From Thermus antranikianii DSM 12462 (GTDB taxonomy: Bacteria; Deinococcota; Deinococci; Deinococcales; Thermaceae), in contig NZ_AUIW01000014.1 in the NCBI RefSeq assembly GCF_000423905.1, forward strand, positions 1-47,355: 47,355 nucleotides of DNA, written 5' to 3'. The notes beneath the pieces were generated by a model. That model was not told the origin of the DNA, ran no database searches, and was given only the letters and a program-made list of their open reading frames with translations. Of the stretch, positions 14,228-24,095 are shown one piece after another (within the stretch, counting starts at the first letter, position 1; each line of letters begins with the position of its first letter). The translations under genes were made by a program, and so were the position numbers.

Positions 14228-16429
14228 GTGCTGCCCGAGGCCCTAAGGGGATGGGAAAGCTACCGGGACTGGCTGGAGGCCAACCCGGAGTTCCGGGGGC
14301 GGATCGTCTTCGCCCGCCTGCTTCCCCAGATCCCCCCCAAGACCGTCCCCTACCAGGGGGTCTTCGCCGGGGTCCTCGAGGCTTTAGGGCTAAAGCCCTT
14401 CGCCCACCAAAGGGAGGCCCTGCTTCTGGTGGAGGAAGGGAAGAACGTGGTCATGGCCTACTCCACCGCCGCCGGAAAAAGCCTGGTCTTCCAGGCGCCG
14501 GTGCTCAAGGCTGCCCTGGAAGGGGAAACAAGCCTTCTCCTTTTCCCCACCAAGGCCCTGGCCCATGACCAGCTGAGGCGGCTTAAGGCCATGGCGGAAG
14601 CCCTGGGGGTAAAGGGCATCTACCCCTACGACGGGGACACCCGGGGGGAGGTAAGGCGGAAGGCCAAGCAAGAGGGCCTCATCCTCCTCAGCAATCCCGA
14701 CATGCTCCACTTTGGCCTTCTACCCCGGCACGGGGAGTTCGCCTCCTTCCTATCCCGGCTCCGCTACCTGGTCCTGGACGAGCTTCACGCCTACCGGGGG
14801 GTCTTCGGGACCCACGTGGCCCTGGTCCTCTTCCGCCTATTGCGCCTGGCCCGCCACTATGGGGCGAACCCCCAGGTGATTGCCGCCAGCGCCACCATCG
14901 GCAACGCCAAGGAGCACGCAGAAGGCCTCACCGGCCTTCCCTTTGTGGAGCTAAGGGAGGAGGTGGCCCGCTCGGAGCGGGAGCTTCTGGTGCTTCTTCC
15001 CAAGCCCTTAGACGCCAAGGGGGAAAGGCGGCGAAGCCCCCTCCTGGAGGCCGCCTACCTGGCCCGGACCTGGGCGGAAGGGGGCATAAGGGGGCTCATC
15101 TTCACCAACGCCAGGAAAAGCGCCGAGCTCATCGCCCGCTACGCCACCCACCCCGGGGTGCGCCCGTATCGGGCGGGCTACACCGCCAAAGAAAGGCGCC
15201 GCCTGGAAGAGGCCCTGAAGTCCGGGGAGGTGCGGGTCCTGATCTCCACCAGCGCCCTGGAGCTGGGGGTAGACATCGGGGAGCTGGACGCCGTGGCCCT
15301 GGTGGGCTACCCGGGCTCCGTGTCCGCCTTCTGGCAACGGGCAGGCCGGGCAGGCAGGGGAAGGCGAAGGGCCCTGGTGGTCTACATCCCCAGGGAGGAT
15401 CCCTTGGACGAGTACTTCCTTCATCGGCCCGAGCTTCTCCTGAAGACCCCCCCGGAGGCGGCGGTGGCCGACCCCAAAAACCCTGTCCTCTGCCCCTTGC
15501 ACCTGCATGCCGCCGCCTGGGAAAAACCCCTTTCGCGGGAGGAGGTGCTCTGCCCGGAGGCCCTGGCCGAGCTCAAGGAAAAGGACGGCCGCTACTACAC
15601 CCCGAAGCGCCGCCCCCACCGGGACCTAAGCCTCCGGGGCCTGGGGGCCACCTTCACCCTGCGGGGGCCGGAGGGGGAGGTCCTGGGCTACTTGGACGAG
15701 CGCCAGGCCTACTGGGAGGCCCACCCCGGGGCGGTCTACCTGCACGGGGGGGAGAGCTACCTGGTGCGGAACATCGACCACGGAAAGCGCGAGATCTGGC
15801 TTCTTCCGGCCCTCGAGGACTATTACACCGAGCCCCGGGTGGAAACCGATCTGGAGGTTCTCTCGGGGGAGGCCATGGGCCACGGGGTCTGGGTGGGCAA
15901 GGTGGTGCTGAGGGAAAGGGTGGTGGCCTACGCCAAAAAGCGCTTCTTCACCGGCAGCGTCCTGGAAGAAATCCCCCTGGACCTTCCCGAGATTTCCTTC
16001 CCCACCGAGGCCCTTTGGTTCCACCCTCCCCTGGTGGTCCCCCCCCACCAGATTCCCGGGGGCATCCATGCCCTGGAGCACGCCATGATTGGCCTCCTGC
16101 CCCTCTTCGTCCTGGCCGAAAGGCAGGACATCGGGGGCCTTTCCTACCCCTTCTACCCAAGGCCCCTGCCCTCGGGAAGCGGCCCCACCATCTTCATCTA
16201 CGACGGCTACCCGGGGGGTGTGGGCTACGTCCGGCAGGCAGCCCGTCGCTTCCCTGAGTGGGTCCGGTCCGCCCTAGAACTCCTCAAGGGTTGCCCCTGC
16301 GAGGAAGGTTGCCCCCGTTGCGTCCTCTCCCCTAAATGCGGGAACGGCAACCAGTACCTGGATAAAGGGGCGGCCCTTATCCTGGCGGCAAACCTCACCC
16401 TCTCCCTTCCCCAAAGGACGCTGCATTAA
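14228..16429 (+). CDS. DEAD/DEAH-box DNA helicase, MrfA-like
   Basis: 733 residues, superfamily 2. Motif I is STAAGKSLVFQAP, motif II VLDELHAYRG, motif III ASATIGN and motif VI WQRAGRAGRGRRRALV. The C-terminal domain (about 600-733) ends with a four-Cys metal site, CPCEEGCPRCVLSPKCGNGN, the signature of MrfA/Hrq1-type 3'-5' helicases that act in excision repair of mitomycin crosslinks with MrfB. No MrfB-like exonuclease is next to it. The GTG start is chosen because the frame opens there, with a promoter-like CATAAT six bases upstream. Assignment to the family is firm; the repair role is by analogy. Confidence 0.92.
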   Translation: MLPEALRGWESYRDWLEANPEFRGRIVFARLLPQIPPKTVPYQGVFAGVLEALGLKPFAHQREALLLVEEGKNVVMAYSTAAGKSLVFQAPVLKAALEGETSLLLFPTKALAHDQLRRLKAMAEALGVKGIYPYDGDTRGEVRRKAKQEGLILLSNPDMLHFGLLPRHGEFASFLSRLRYLVLDELHAYRGVFGTHVALVLFRLLRLARHYGANPQVIAASATIGNAKEHAEGLTGLPFVELREEVARSERELLVLLPKPLDAKGERRRSPLLEAAYLARTWAEGGIRGLIFTNARKSAELIARYATHPGVRPYRAGYTAKERRRLEEALKSGEVRVLISTSALELGVDIGELDAVALVGYPGSVSAFWQRAGRAGRGRRRALVVYIPREDPLDEYFLHRPELLLKTPPEAAVADPKNPVLCPLHLHAAAWEKPLSREEVLCPEALAELKEKDGRYYTPKRRPHRDLSLRGLGATFTLRGPEGEVLGYLDERQAYWEAHPGAVYLHGGESYLVRNIDHGKREIWLLPALEDYYTEPRVETDLEVLSGEAMGHGVWVGKVVLRERVVAYAKKRFFTGSVLEEIPLDLPEISFPTEALWFHPPLVVPPHQIPGGIHALEHAMIGLLPLFVLAERQDIGGLSYPFYPRPLPSGSGPTIFIYDGYPGGVGYVRQAARRFPEWVRSALELLKGCPCEEGCPRCVLSPKCGNGNQYLDKGAALILAANLTLSLPQRTLH

Positions 16430-16432
16430 ACT
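16427..16432 (+). promoter_or_regulatory. -10 box, leaderless start of the 150-aa gene
   Basis: TAAACT, then CTTCCC, then the ATG at 16439. The box includes the helicase stop codon. Confidence 0.5.
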
Positions 16433-16438
16433 CTTCCC

Positions 16439-16891
16439 ATGGTTCCCAAGGACCCTCCGACTCCGGTGCCGCATTCCCTGGGCCAACCGAAAGGCCACGC
16501 TATTGAGGAAAGCCCCGAAACCTTCTTCGCCCGCTTCCGGGCCTACGCCGTGGAAGCCTACCTCTTCCCGGAGCCTTGGGGAAGCCCGGTGCTGGAGGCC
16601 ATGGTCCAGGGCCAGATCCTTTACGCCTTTGACCGCGGAGCCCCCCCGGCGCCCACAGGGGTGGTACCCGTGCTGTTACACGGGGTGGTGCGCCAGGCTA
16701 AGCCCCTGGAGGGAGCGGCCTTTCTGGAGCGGGAAGGGGCCAGCTACCGCTTAGGAGGCAGAACCACCCCTTTGGGGGAAGGGTTTTACCTGCTCCAGGC
16801 CCCCGTGCCCGTGGTGGTCTATGCGGAAGTTCCCTTGCCCGAGGAGGCGGAGGTCCTCCTCTGGCCCCCCTTGATGCTCTTCCGGGAGTGA
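16439..16891 (+). CDS. Hypothetical protein
   Basis: 150 residues of unknown family. Visible segments: FFARFRAYAVEAYLFPEPWG, GVVPVLLHGVVRQAKPLEGA and VPVVVYAEVPLPEEAEVLLW, a beta-rich pattern with no membrane helix or signal. Nine bases separate it from the helicase stop, yet it has its own TANNNT box. It is followed after one base by the large cyclase-AAA-TPR gene, so the two are probably co-translated. Codon use is like its neighbours, so it is likely a lineage-specific but real gene. Confidence 0.7.
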   Translation: MVPKDPPTPVPHSLGQPKGHAIEESPETFFARFRAYAVEAYLFPEPWGSPVLEAMVQGQILYAFDRGAPPAPTGVVPVLLHGVVRQAKPLEGAAFLEREGASYRLGGRTTPLGEGFYLLQAPVPVVVYAEVPLPEEAEVLLWPPLMLFRE

Positions 16892-16892
16892 G

Positions 16893-19544
16893 ATGCGCTG
16901 CGAGTGCGGGCAGAGAAACCCCCCTGAGGCTCGTTTTTGTATGGCCTGCGGCCGGGCCCTGGGGGCTCTTCTGCCCGAGGAGAAGCGCTACGTGAGCGTC
17001 CTCTTCTACGACCTGGTGGACTCCAGCCAGCACTTCCAGGCCGGCCTTCAAGCTGCCTACCACCACCTGCAGGAAGCCCTGGAGGAAGCCGCCCGGGTAG
17101 CCCGGGCCAAAGGGGGGTTCGTCCACCGCTTCCTGGGGGATGGGGTCCTGGTCCTCTTCGGAGCCCCAAGGGCTCGAGGAAAGGAACCCTGGCGGGCTTT
17201 GGAGGCGGCCTTGGAGATGGTGCGCACCTCCCGCTTACCCGCCCGGGCAGGGGTGGCCAGCGGGGAGGTGCTCTGGGCTCCCCTGGGAAACGGCCAGGCG
17301 GGAGAGCCCACCGCGGTGGGCCCTGCCGTGGTCCTGGCCGAAAGGCTCAGCAAGCTGGCCTCCCCGGGGGAGGTGCTCACCGAACCCCAGACCCTGGCCC
17401 TGGCCCCGGGGGTGGAGGCGGAAGGCCTGGGCCTTCGCGAGGCCAAGGGCCTGGGGGCGGTGGAGGTTTCCCGGGTGAAGGCGGTCCGGGTGGAACTGGA
17501 CCCGGAAGGCGAGGCCCTCCTTCGCCTTCTCCGGGAAACCTTTCGTTACCCCCCTGCCCGCCTTAACCTGGTGGGGCCACCGGGAAGCGGGAAGAGCCTT
17601 CTCCTGGAGAAGTTTCTGGAAAACCCTCCTTACCCTGCGGTGGTCCTGGAGCGCATGGGGCCGGAAACCCCCTTGCGCACCACCTTGCGCCAGGCGGTGG
17701 AACGAACCTTCGGCCAGGTAGAGGCTTTTCTGGCCCTGGCGGAGCTTTCCCCGGACCTATCCCTGGCCCTTCGGTACAGCCTGGGCCTCGAGGCCCGCCC
17801 CTCCTGGGACCGGGATACCCTGGAGAAGGCCATCCTGGAAGCCTGGAAAGAAACCCTCCACCGCCTGCCCTATCCCCTGCTCCTGGTGGCCAAAAACCTC
17901 CACGCCCCCGACCGCACCCTGCGGGAACTCCTGAAGCATTCCTTCCCCCACCTCATGCTCCTGGTGGAAAGCCGAAAGCCCCTCTTCTCCCCCACCCTGG
18001 AGGCCAGGGGTTTGAAGGCACCCCCTCTCCTCGCCCTGCAACCCGCCTTGGACGCCCTCCCCCCGGCGGAACGGCAGGCCCTTCTGATCCTGGGGGTCAT
18101 GGAGAAAGCCCTGGCCAGCCTCCCCGGGGAGGAACAGCGCGAGGAACACCTTAGGGAACTCCTGGGGGAGCTGGCGGGGACCTTCTCCGCCAAGCGCCTG
18201 GAGGAGGAGGGCCTCACGCAAGGGGGTAGGCCCCTATCCGAGGTGGTCCAGGCAGCCCGAGCCCTGGTGCCTGAGGAGCAGGCCAAGGCCTGGCACCGGG
18301 CGGCTGCCCGGTTTTACCGGGAAAAAGGGGCCTTCTGGCCCATGGCCCTTCACCTAAGAGAGGCCATGCAGGAGCGGGAAGCCGCCCAGGCCTTCCGGCT
18401 TCTCGCCCAGGAAGCCTGGCGGCAAGGCCAGCCGGAACGGGCCGTACCCCTCTACCAAAAGGCCCTCGAGGTTGCCCCCCCACCCTGGCGGGAAGCCCTT
18501 GAAAAGGAGCTCCAGGACGCCCAAGCCTCCTTGGGCTTGACCGAGGAAGCCCCTGGGGGCCCAAGGTCCCAAGACCCCATCCTGCAAGCCTTCCGGCAGG
18601 CCCAAAACCCCCTCGCCCTCCTCCCCCTGCTCCCGGGCCTCAAGCCCTACCCCCTGGAGGAAGCCCAGGCCCGCCTCCAGGTGGCGGGGGCCTTGTGGCG
18701 GGCCTTCCAGCCCCGGCAGGCCCTCGAGGTCCTCAGCGAGTTCCATCCCCTGGTGCCCGCCTCCTTGAGGCTTCACGGGCAAAGCCTGAGGGCGGGCCTT
18801 CTCATGGACCTGGGCCGCTACCCGGAGGCGGAATCCCTCCTCCCGGGAGAACCCCATCCCCCGCCCGCCTACCGGGAGGCGGACCTGGAGGCCAAGACCC
18901 GCTACCACGCCACCCGCCTCCGCCTTCTCCTGGAAACCGGCCGCCTCGGGCAGGCCTTGGAAGAAGGGGAGCGGGCCTACCGGGAAGCCCCACATCCCTG
19001 GCTCGCAGCTGCCCTTCTTTCCGCCTGGACCCTAAAGGGGCGCTTCCGGGAGGACCTCTTCCAGGAAGCCCTCAAACACCCCGACGGCAAGGGCCTCGGC
19101 ATCCTGACCCTGGCCCACCACCGCTGGCAGAGGAACCTGGATCCCACCCCCCTTCTCAAGGAGGCCCTGCGGGAGGCGCGCCGGCTTTCCAACCCTTACG
19201 TCTACCATCTCGCCCTCACCTCCTTGGCCCTCTACCTGTGGCCCAAGGCCCCCAGGAAAGCCCAAGCCCTCTCCCAGCACCTCCTCTACCAGACTCACCG
19301 CACGGGGTTTGCGGTGCACCTGGAGGTGGCGAGGCTCCTCAGGGCCCAGCTCCTCCTGGAGAAAGGGGAAAGGGTGGACCACCTCCTAAGCTTCACCCCC
19401 TCCGTGCCCCTAACCCAGGTCTGGCAGGCCTTTCTGGCAGGGAGCGAGCCGAAAGACCCCCTCCGCGGGTACGGTATCCTGGGAAGGTGGGTCCGCGGGC
19501 TTTGGCGTAAGCGGGGGGTAGGATGGATGCGGCACAAGCGGTAG
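16893..19544 (+). CDS. Adenylate cyclase-like/AAA/TPR regulatory protein with zinc ribbon
   Basis: 883 residues in four parts. A zinc ribbon (residues 3-19; CECGQ and FCMACG) comes first. A class III nucleotide cyclase homology domain spans about 30-190 ([23 protein letters not shown]). A P-loop ATPase domain follows, with [16 protein letters not shown] near residue 228. The rest is a long Leu/Ala-rich helical repeat region, TPR-like (for example [15 protein letters not shown]). The cyclase keeps both metal Asp residues, but the purine-specifying and Asn positions read [11 protein letters not shown] rather than GDxVNxAxR. The usual Walker B acidic pair is replaced in [12 protein letters not shown]. 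It may be a signalling scaffold rather than an active cyclase. It overlaps dnaG by 22 bases. Confidence 0.8.
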   Translation: MRCECGQRNPPEARFCMACGRALGALLPEEKRYVSVLFYDLVDSSQHFQAGLQAAYHHLQEALEEAARVARAKGGFVHRFLGDGVLVLFGAPRARGKEPWRALEAALEMVRTSRLPARAGVASGEVLWAPLGNGQAGEPTAVGPAVVLAERLSKLASPGEVLTEPQTLALAPGVEAEGLGLREAKGLGAVEVSRVKAVRVELDPEGEALLRLLRETFRYPPARLNLVGPPGSGKSLLLEKFLENPPYPAVVLERMGPETPLRTTLRQAVERTFGQVEAFLALAELSPDLSLALRYSLGLEARPSWDRDTLEKAILEAWKETLHRLPYPLLLVAKNLHAPDRTLRELLKHSFPHLMLLVESRKPLFSPTLEARGLKAPPLLALQPALDALPPAERQALLILGVMEKALASLPGEEQREEHLRELLGELAGTFSAKRLEEEGLTQGGRPLSEVVQAARALVPEEQAKAWHRAAARFYREKGAFWPMALHLREAMQEREAAQAFRLLAQEAWRQGQPERAVPLYQKALEVAPPPWREALEKELQDAQASLGLTEEAPGGPRSQDPILQAFRQAQNPLALLPLLPGLKPYPLEEAQARLQVAGALWRAFQPRQALEVLSEFHPLVPASLRLHGQSLRAGLLMDLGRYPEAESLLPGEPHPPPAYREADLEAKTRYHATRLRLLLETGRLGQALEEGERAYREAPHPWLAAALLSAWTLKGRFREDLFQEALKHPDGKGLGILTLAHHRWQRNLDPTPLLKEALREARRLSNPYVYHLALTSLALYLWPKAPRKAQALSQHLLYQTHRTGFAVHLEVARLLRAQLLLEKGERVDHLLSFTPSVPLTQVWQAFLAGSEPKDPLRGYGILGRWVRGLWRKRGVGWMRHKR

Positions 19545-21253
19545 AGGCCATCAAGCGCCGCCTCTCCCTAAAGGAGGTGGTTTCCCGGTACGTGGCCCTA
19601 AAGCCTGCAGGCCGCGGCCGCTGGAAAGGCCTCTGCCCTTTCCACCAGGAGAAGACCCCCTCCTTTTACGTGGACGAGGAGAAGGGGCTTTTCCATTGCT
19701 TCGGGTGCAAAGCGGGAGGCGACCTCTTCGCCTTTGTGGAAAGGATAGAGGGCCTGGACTTCATGGGAGCCCTGGAGCGCCTGGCGGAGGAGGCGGGGGT
19801 GGAGATTCCAAAGGCAAGTGCCCCCGCCAGGCGCCGGGAGCTTTTGGATGTCCTCAAGCTCTCCCAGGAGTACTTCCTGGAGGGGCTCAAGGCTTCCCCC
19901 GAGGCCCAGGATTACCTGCAAAGGCGGGGGCTTTCCCCGGAGAGCATCGCCCGCTTCGGCCTGGGCTACGCCCCGGCCAAGGGGGACGGCCTCCTCACCC
20001 ACTTGAGCCGGCACGGCATCAGCCCGGAGGAAGGCCTTAAAGCGGGGGTTCTGGCGGAAAAGGACGGGCGCTTCTATGACCGCTTCAGGAATCGCATCAC
20101 CTTTCCCATCAAGGACCACCTGGGGCGGATCGTGGCCTTCACGGGAAGAGCCCTGGGGGAGGAAACCCCCAAGTACCTGAACTCCCCGGAAACCCCCCTC
20201 TTCCGCAAGCGGGAGGTGCTCTTCGCCTACCCTGAGGCCAAGGCCAAGCTGCGCCAGGGACGGGCCATCGTGGTGGAGGGGCTTTTTGACGCCATCGCCC
20301 TGCACCAGATGGGCTTCGCCGAGGCGGTGGCGGTCTTGGGCTCCGGGCTTTCCGAGGAGCAAGCCCGCCTTCTCGAGATGCAGGAGGTGCGGGAGGTCTA
20401 CTTGGCCTTTGATGCCGACGAGGCTGGACAAAGGGCCACCCTGCAAAGCCTGGACCTCTCCTTGGCCCGGAAGTTCCTCTTCTATGCGGTGCGCCTGCCC
20501 AGCAAGGACCCCGGGGAGCTCCTCCTCCTCCCCGAGGGCCCGGCCCTATTCCAGAAAGCCTTAGAGGAAGCCCTTCCCGAGGTGGAGTTCCGCTTCCAGG
20601 AGGCCACCCGGGGCCTGGACCTAACCCGCCCCGAGCACAAACGGAAGGTCCTGGAAACCCTCACCCCCAGGATGCTCTCCCCTGAGCCCTTCGACCCGGT
20701 AGCCGACCGCCTTAAGGCCCTGGTGGTGGAGCGGTTGGGCCTTTCCCTGCGCCAGCTGGAGGATTACCTGGCCAGCCTCAAGCGGGGCCGGCGTCCACCC
20801 CCCCAACCCCCCAAGGCCGAGCCCAAAAACCGGGTCCTCCTTCTGGAGCTGGACGTGATGGCCCTCCTCCTCTCCCTGCCGGAGGAACGCTTCGCCGAGT
20901 GGGTGCACCACACGGCCCTTCACGTCTGGCCCCCGGAAGGCTCCTTGCTCTCCGAGTTCTTAGAGCTGGCCAGCCGCGAACCCCGCCGGGATTACCTGCG
21001 CCAGGTGCTAAGCCGCAAGGAGGCGGGGGGCATCCTCCTGGAGAGGCTGATGCTGGTTCCCTCCGTGGACGAGCCCAGGTTCCCCGAGATCCTGGAGAAA
21101 ACCCTGGCCCGCCTGCGGGAGGCCTACTACCTGGAGCGCCGGGCCAAACTGAAGGAGGAGCTAAACCGTAACCCTAGTCTGGATTTATTGCGGGAAATAC
21201 AGGAACTGGACCAGGCCATAGAGGCAGAACGGCGCATCTACCGAAGGCTTTAG
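19523..21253 (+). CDS. dnaG: DNA primase
   Basis: 576 residues. The N-terminal CHC2 zinc finger uses C38, H41, C59 and C62 ([24 protein letters not shown]). The catalytic Toprim core has [13 protein letters not shown] around residue 250 and [13 protein letters not shown] around 295. The C-terminal helicase-binding region is short and Leu/Glu-rich. It makes RNA primers for replication. The start lies inside the last codons of the cyclase-like gene, so expression is tied to that gene unless an internal promoter exists. The usual bacterial partners rpsU and rpoD do not flank it directly, although sigA lies about 4 kb downstream. Confidence 0.95.
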   Translation: MDAAQAVEAIKRRLSLKEVVSRYVALKPAGRGRWKGLCPFHQEKTPSFYVDEEKGLFHCFGCKAGGDLFAFVERIEGLDFMGALERLAEEAGVEIPKASAPARRRELLDVLKLSQEYFLEGLKASPEAQDYLQRRGLSPESIARFGLGYAPAKGDGLLTHLSRHGISPEEGLKAGVLAEKDGRFYDRFRNRITFPIKDHLGRIVAFTGRALGEETPKYLNSPETPLFRKREVLFAYPEAKAKLRQGRAIVVEGLFDAIALHQMGFAEAVAVLGSGLSEEQARLLEMQEVREVYLAFDADEAGQRATLQSLDLSLARKFLFYAVRLPSKDPGELLLLPEGPALFQKALEEALPEVEFRFQEATRGLDLTRPEHKRKVLETLTPRMLSPEPFDPVADRLKALVVERLGLSLRQLEDYLASLKRGRRPPPQPPKAEPKNRVLLLELDVMALLLSLPEERFAEWVHHTALHVWPPEGSLLSEFLELASREPRRDYLRQVLSRKEAGGILLERLMLVPSVDEPRFPEILEKTLARLREAYYLERRAKLKEELNRNPSLDLLREIQELDQAIEAERRIYRRL

Positions 21254-21295
21254 GGTAAAATCCTTGCGGGCGTAGGCCCAAGGAGGTAAAGAAGG

Positions 21296-22279
21296 ATGAA
21301 AAGCCCCGTTCGCGTGGCGGTCACCGGCGCCGCAGGCCAGATCGGTTACAGTCTTCTTTTCCGCATCGCCGCAGGCGAAATGCTGGGAAAGGACCAGCCC
21401 GTGATCCTCCAGCTTCTGGAGATTCCCCAGGCCATGAGAACCCTGGAAGGCGTCATCATGGAGCTCGAGGACTGCGCCTTCCCCCTTTTGGCGGGGATCG
21501 TGGCCACGGATGACCCCAAGGTGGCCTTTAAGGACGCCGACTACGCCCTTCTGGTGGGGGCAGCCCCCAGGAAGGCGGGCATGGAGCGCCGCGACCTCCT
21601 GGAAATAAACGGCAAGATCTTCACCGAGCAGGGCCGGGCCCTGGCCGAGGTGGCCAAGCGGGACGTCAAGGTCCTGGTGGTGGGCAATCCCGCCAACACC
21701 AACGCCCTCATCGCCTACAAAAACGCGGAGGGCCTTGACCCCAAAAACTTCACCGCCATGACCCGGCTGGACCACAACCGAGCCAAGGCCCAGCTCTCCA
21801 AGAAGACGGGGGTCCCCGTGGACCGGATCCGCCGCATAGCCGTGTGGGGCAACCACTCCTCCACCATGTTCCCCGATCTCTTCCATGCGGAGGTGGACGG
21901 GAAACCCGCTTTAGAGCTGGTGGACATGGAGTGGTACGAGAAGGAGTTCATCCCCACCGTGGCCCAAAGGGGAGCAGCCATCATCCAGGCCCGGGGAGCC
22001 TCCAGCGCCGCCAGCGCCGCCAACGCCGCCATCGAGCACATCCGCGACTGGGCCCTGGGCACGCCCGAGGGGGACTGGGTTTCCATGGCGATTCCTTCGG
22101 ATGGTTCCTACGGGGTTCCCGAGGGCATCGTCTACTCCTTTCCCGTCACCGCCAAGGACGGGAAATACGAGATCGTCCAGGGCCTGGAGATCAACGAGTT
22201 CGCCAGGAAGCGGATGGAGATCACCGCAAAGGAGCTTCTGGACGAGATGGAACAGGTAAAGGCCCTAGGGCTTATCTAG
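21296..22279 (+). CDS. mdh: Malate dehydrogenase
   Basis: 327 residues, exactly the length of the classical Thermus enzyme. NAD-binding [17 protein letters not shown], substrate-binding [15 protein letters not shown], the [11 protein letters not shown] segment with the catalytic Asp, and [12 protein letters not shown] with the catalytic His are all present. It interconverts malate and oxaloacetate in the TCA cycle. AAGGAGG lies upstream of the ATG, with a TAAAAT box at 21256-21261 just after dnaG, so it is probably its own unit. It ends at a strong hairpin terminator. Confidence 0.97.
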   Translation: MKSPVRVAVTGAAGQIGYSLLFRIAAGEMLGKDQPVILQLLEIPQAMRTLEGVIMELEDCAFPLLAGIVATDDPKVAFKDADYALLVGAAPRKAGMERRDLLEINGKIFTEQGRALAEVAKRDVKVLVVGNPANTNALIAYKNAEGLDPKNFTAMTRLDHNRAKAQLSKKTGVPVDRIRRIAVWGNHSSTMFPDLFHAEVDGKPALELVDMEWYEKEFIPTVAQRGAAIIQARGASSAASAANAAIEHIRDWALGTPEGDWVSMAIPSDGSYGVPEGIVYSFPVTAKDGKYEIVQGLEINEFARKRMEITAKELLDEMEQVKALGLI

Positions 22280-22292
22280 GGCTTGGCGGGGC

Positions 22293-22331
22293 CTCCGCCC
22301 TGGCCAAAGGCCAGGGCGGAGTTAGGTTTTT
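22293..22331. terminator. Terminator between mdh and the convergent PRTase gene
   Basis: CTCCGCCCTGGCC (22293-22305), loop AAA, GGCCAGGGCGGAG (22309-22321): a perfect 13-base-pair stem, then TTAGGTTTTT on the plus strand. It also touches the stop of the minus-strand gene and could act in both directions. Confidence 0.85.
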
Positions 22332-22786
22332 AGCCAAACCTCCGGAGCCCAGGGGTAGACCACCCAGGCCTCCGTGGCCTCGGCGTACACGTCGGGTTCG
22401 TCCGGCACCTGGTTTCGGCCGGGCTTGAAGTGCAAGGTGGCCACCAGGGGAAACCCTCCCGCCTGACGCACCCGGGCCTTCACCGCCCAGGCCGTCCGCC
22501 CTGAATCCCACACGTCATCCACCACCAAAACCCGCTTGCCGAAAAGCAGGGGGTCCGGGGGGAACTGCAAGAAGACGGGCTCGGGAAGGGTTTCCTCCCC
22601 CTCGTAGAACATCACCGCCGCCGTGAGGATGTCCCGCGCGCCCAGGGCCTGGGCCAAAAGGGCGGTGGGGATGAGCCCACCCCGGGCGATGCCCAGGATG
22701 AGGTCGAACTCCTCCTCCCGGAGCCTCCCGGCCAAACGGCGCACCAGGCGAAGGAGCTCCTCCCACGACAGGAAGAGCCTTTCCAT
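22322..22786 (-). CDS. Purine-type phosphoribosyltransferase
   Basis: 154 residues, type I PRTase fold. The PRPP-binding loop is VLVVDDVWDSGRTAW. LILGIARGGLIPTALLAQAL is the PPi-loop region. A family call of xanthine/hypoxanthine-type salvage enzyme fits its size and the PRPP motif context, but the base is not certain. It starts at the last base of the aspartokinase stop codon (overlap of one base), so it is the distal gene of that unit. It ends on the hairpin shared with mdh. Confidence 0.85.
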   Translation of the reverse strand: MERLFLSWEELLRLVRRLAGRLREEEFDLILGIARGGLIPTALLAQALGARDILTAAVMFYEGEETLPEPVFLQFPPDPLLFGKRVLVVDDVWDSGRTAWAVKARVRQAGGFPLVATLHFKPGRNQVPDEPDVYAEATEAWVVYPWAPEVWLKT

Positions 22787-23271
22787 CAGGGTTTATCCAG
22801 CTCAAAGGCCTGGTGCACCGCCCTTAAGGCGGCCTCCGCGTACTGGGCGGGGATGATGACGGAGATGCGCACCTCGCTGGTGGCGATCATCTCGATGTTG
22901 GCCCCGGTGGAGGCCACCGCCTGGAACATCTTGGCGGGGACCTCCGGGGCCGAGGCCAGGCCCACCCCCACGATGGATACCTTGGCGATGTCGGGGCGGA
23001 GAAGGGCCTCTCCCCCAATCTCGGCCAAAACGGGCTCCAGCGCCTCGAGGGCCTCCTGGGCGAAGTCCTTCTTCACGGTGAAGGCCATCTGCTGCCGGGA
23101 AGGATCGTGACCGGGTACCCCCTGGATGATCATGTCCACAGCGATGCCCCGCTCGGCCAGGGCCTGGAAGACCTTGGCGGCGATCCCCGGTTGGTCGGGG
23201 ATACCGATGAGCCCGATCTGGGCGTGGTCCAGATCCAAGGCCGCACCCGTTACCACCTTACCCATTTCCAT
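22786..23271 (-). CDS. Aspartate kinase beta subunit from internal in-frame start
   Basis: An in-frame ATG at 23271 (MEMGKVVTGAALDL) is preceded by GAAGGAGGTCGACATG, a full Shine-Dalgarno at good spacing inside the ask gene. It would give 161 residues made of the two ACT domains only, the size recorded for the beta subunit of Thermus aspartokinase. Alpha and beta would assemble into an alpha2-beta2 enzyme regulated by threonine or lysine. Confidence 0.85.
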   Translation of the reverse strand: MEMGKVVTGAALDLDHAQIGLIGIPDQPGIAAKVFQALAERGIAVDMIIQGVPGHDPSRQQMAFTVKKDFAQEALEALEPVLAEIGGEALLRPDIAKVSIVGVGLASAPEVPAKMFQAVASTGANIEMIATSEVRISVIIPAQYAEAALRAVHQAFELDKP

Positions 23272-24003
23272 GTCGACCTCCTTCACCAGGGTACCAGGGT
23301 TATAGGAAAAGCTGGAGCGCACATGGAGCACCACCCCGTAACGCTTGGCATAGTACACCGCCCGGGGGTGGAGGACCTTGGCCCCTAGGGCGGCCATCTC
23401 CAGCATCTGGTCGTAGCCGATTACCTCAAGCTTTCGGGCCTCGGGAATCAGGTGGGGATCCGTGGTGTAAACCCCTTCCGTGTCCGTGTAGATCTCGCAC
23501 TCCTTGGCCCCCAAGGCAGCGGCGATGGCCACGGCGGTGGTGTCCGACCCCCCCCGGCCCAAGGTGGTGATCTCCCCCTCCCGGGTGGTGCCCATGAAAC
23601 CGGCGATCACCGCCACATACCCCTGGTCCAGGGCCTCTTGAATGCGGCTCGGGTTCACCTCAAGGATCCGGGCATCGCCATAGCGGCCATCCGTGACGAT
23701 GCCGATCTGGTGCTGCACAAAGCCCCTGGCTGGGATGCCCATGGCCCAGAGTTGCATGGAAAGAAGGGCCACGGAAACCTGCTCCCCGGTGGTGGTGAGG
23801 AGGTCCAGCTCCCGGAAGGGAGGTCTCGGGTTCACCCGCTTGGCCAAAGCGATGAGCTCGTCGGTGGTGTGGCCCATGGCCGAAACCACCACCGCCAGCC
23901 TATGCCCCTTCTCCCGGTAGTGGGCGATGCGCTGGGCCACCTTGTGGATGCGCTCCAGGTCGCCCACAGAGGTACCGCCATACTTTTGCACGACCAGGGC
24001 CAC
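22786..24003 (-). CDS. ask: Aspartate kinase, alpha subunit (full-length)
   Basis: 405 residues from the GTG at 24003, preceded by AAGGAGG six bases upstream. It phosphorylates aspartate, the first step to lysine-family, threonine and methionine products. The kinase part has VVQKYGGTSVGDLERI, TTTGEQVSVALL, LGRGGSDTTAVAIAAALGA and YTDTEGVYTTDP. Two ACT domains fill the C-terminal 160 residues (LIGIPDQPGIAAKVFQAL, SIVGVGLASAPEVPAKMF) and bind the inhibitor. An upstream ATG frame to 24024 has no ribosome site. Inside lies a second start for the beta subunit. The leader has TTGGGG, 17 bases, TAACAT as a possible promoter and no lysine-riboswitch structure. Confidence 0.95.
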   Translation of the reverse strand: MALVVQKYGGTSVGDLERIHKVAQRIAHYREKGHRLAVVVSAMGHTTDELIALAKRVNPRPPFRELDLLTTTGEQVSVALLSMQLWAMGIPARGFVQHQIGIVTDGRYGDARILEVNPSRIQEALDQGYVAVIAGFMGTTREGEITTLGRGGSDTTAVAIAAALGAKECEIYTDTEGVYTTDPHLIPEARKLEVIGYDQMLEMAALGAKVLHPRAVYYAKRYGVVLHVRSSFSYNPGTLVKEVDMEMGKVVTGAALDLDHAQIGLIGIPDQPGIAAKVFQALAERGIAVDMIIQGVPGHDPSRQQMAFTVKKDFAQEALEALEPVLAEIGGEALLRPDIAKVSIVGVGLASAPEVPAKMFQAVASTGANIEMIATSEVRISVIIPAQYAEAALRAVHQAFELDKP

Positions 24004-24077
24004 GCTTGCCTCCTTCCCGCCCAAGGGGCGGCTTGAAAAGGAATGTTATCACATTTGCCCCTTCGCCCCAAGCCCCG

Positions 24078-24083
24078 TATCCT
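24078..24083 (+). promoter_or_regulatory. -10 box upstream of rsmC
   Basis: TATCCT, six bases, then GTG at 24090, which is in frame two codons before the ATG at 24096. Fits a leaderless start at the GTG. Confidence 0.45.
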
Positions 24084-24095
24084 TGGCGTGTGGGC

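Noticed and set aside
18354..18995. Frames opposite the TPR part of the cyclase-like protein
   Set aside because: Shadows of an Ala/Leu-rich repeat region.
24004..24077. Lysine riboswitch before ask
   Set aside because: The leader is too short and shows only one small CCGCCC/GGGCGG hairpin.
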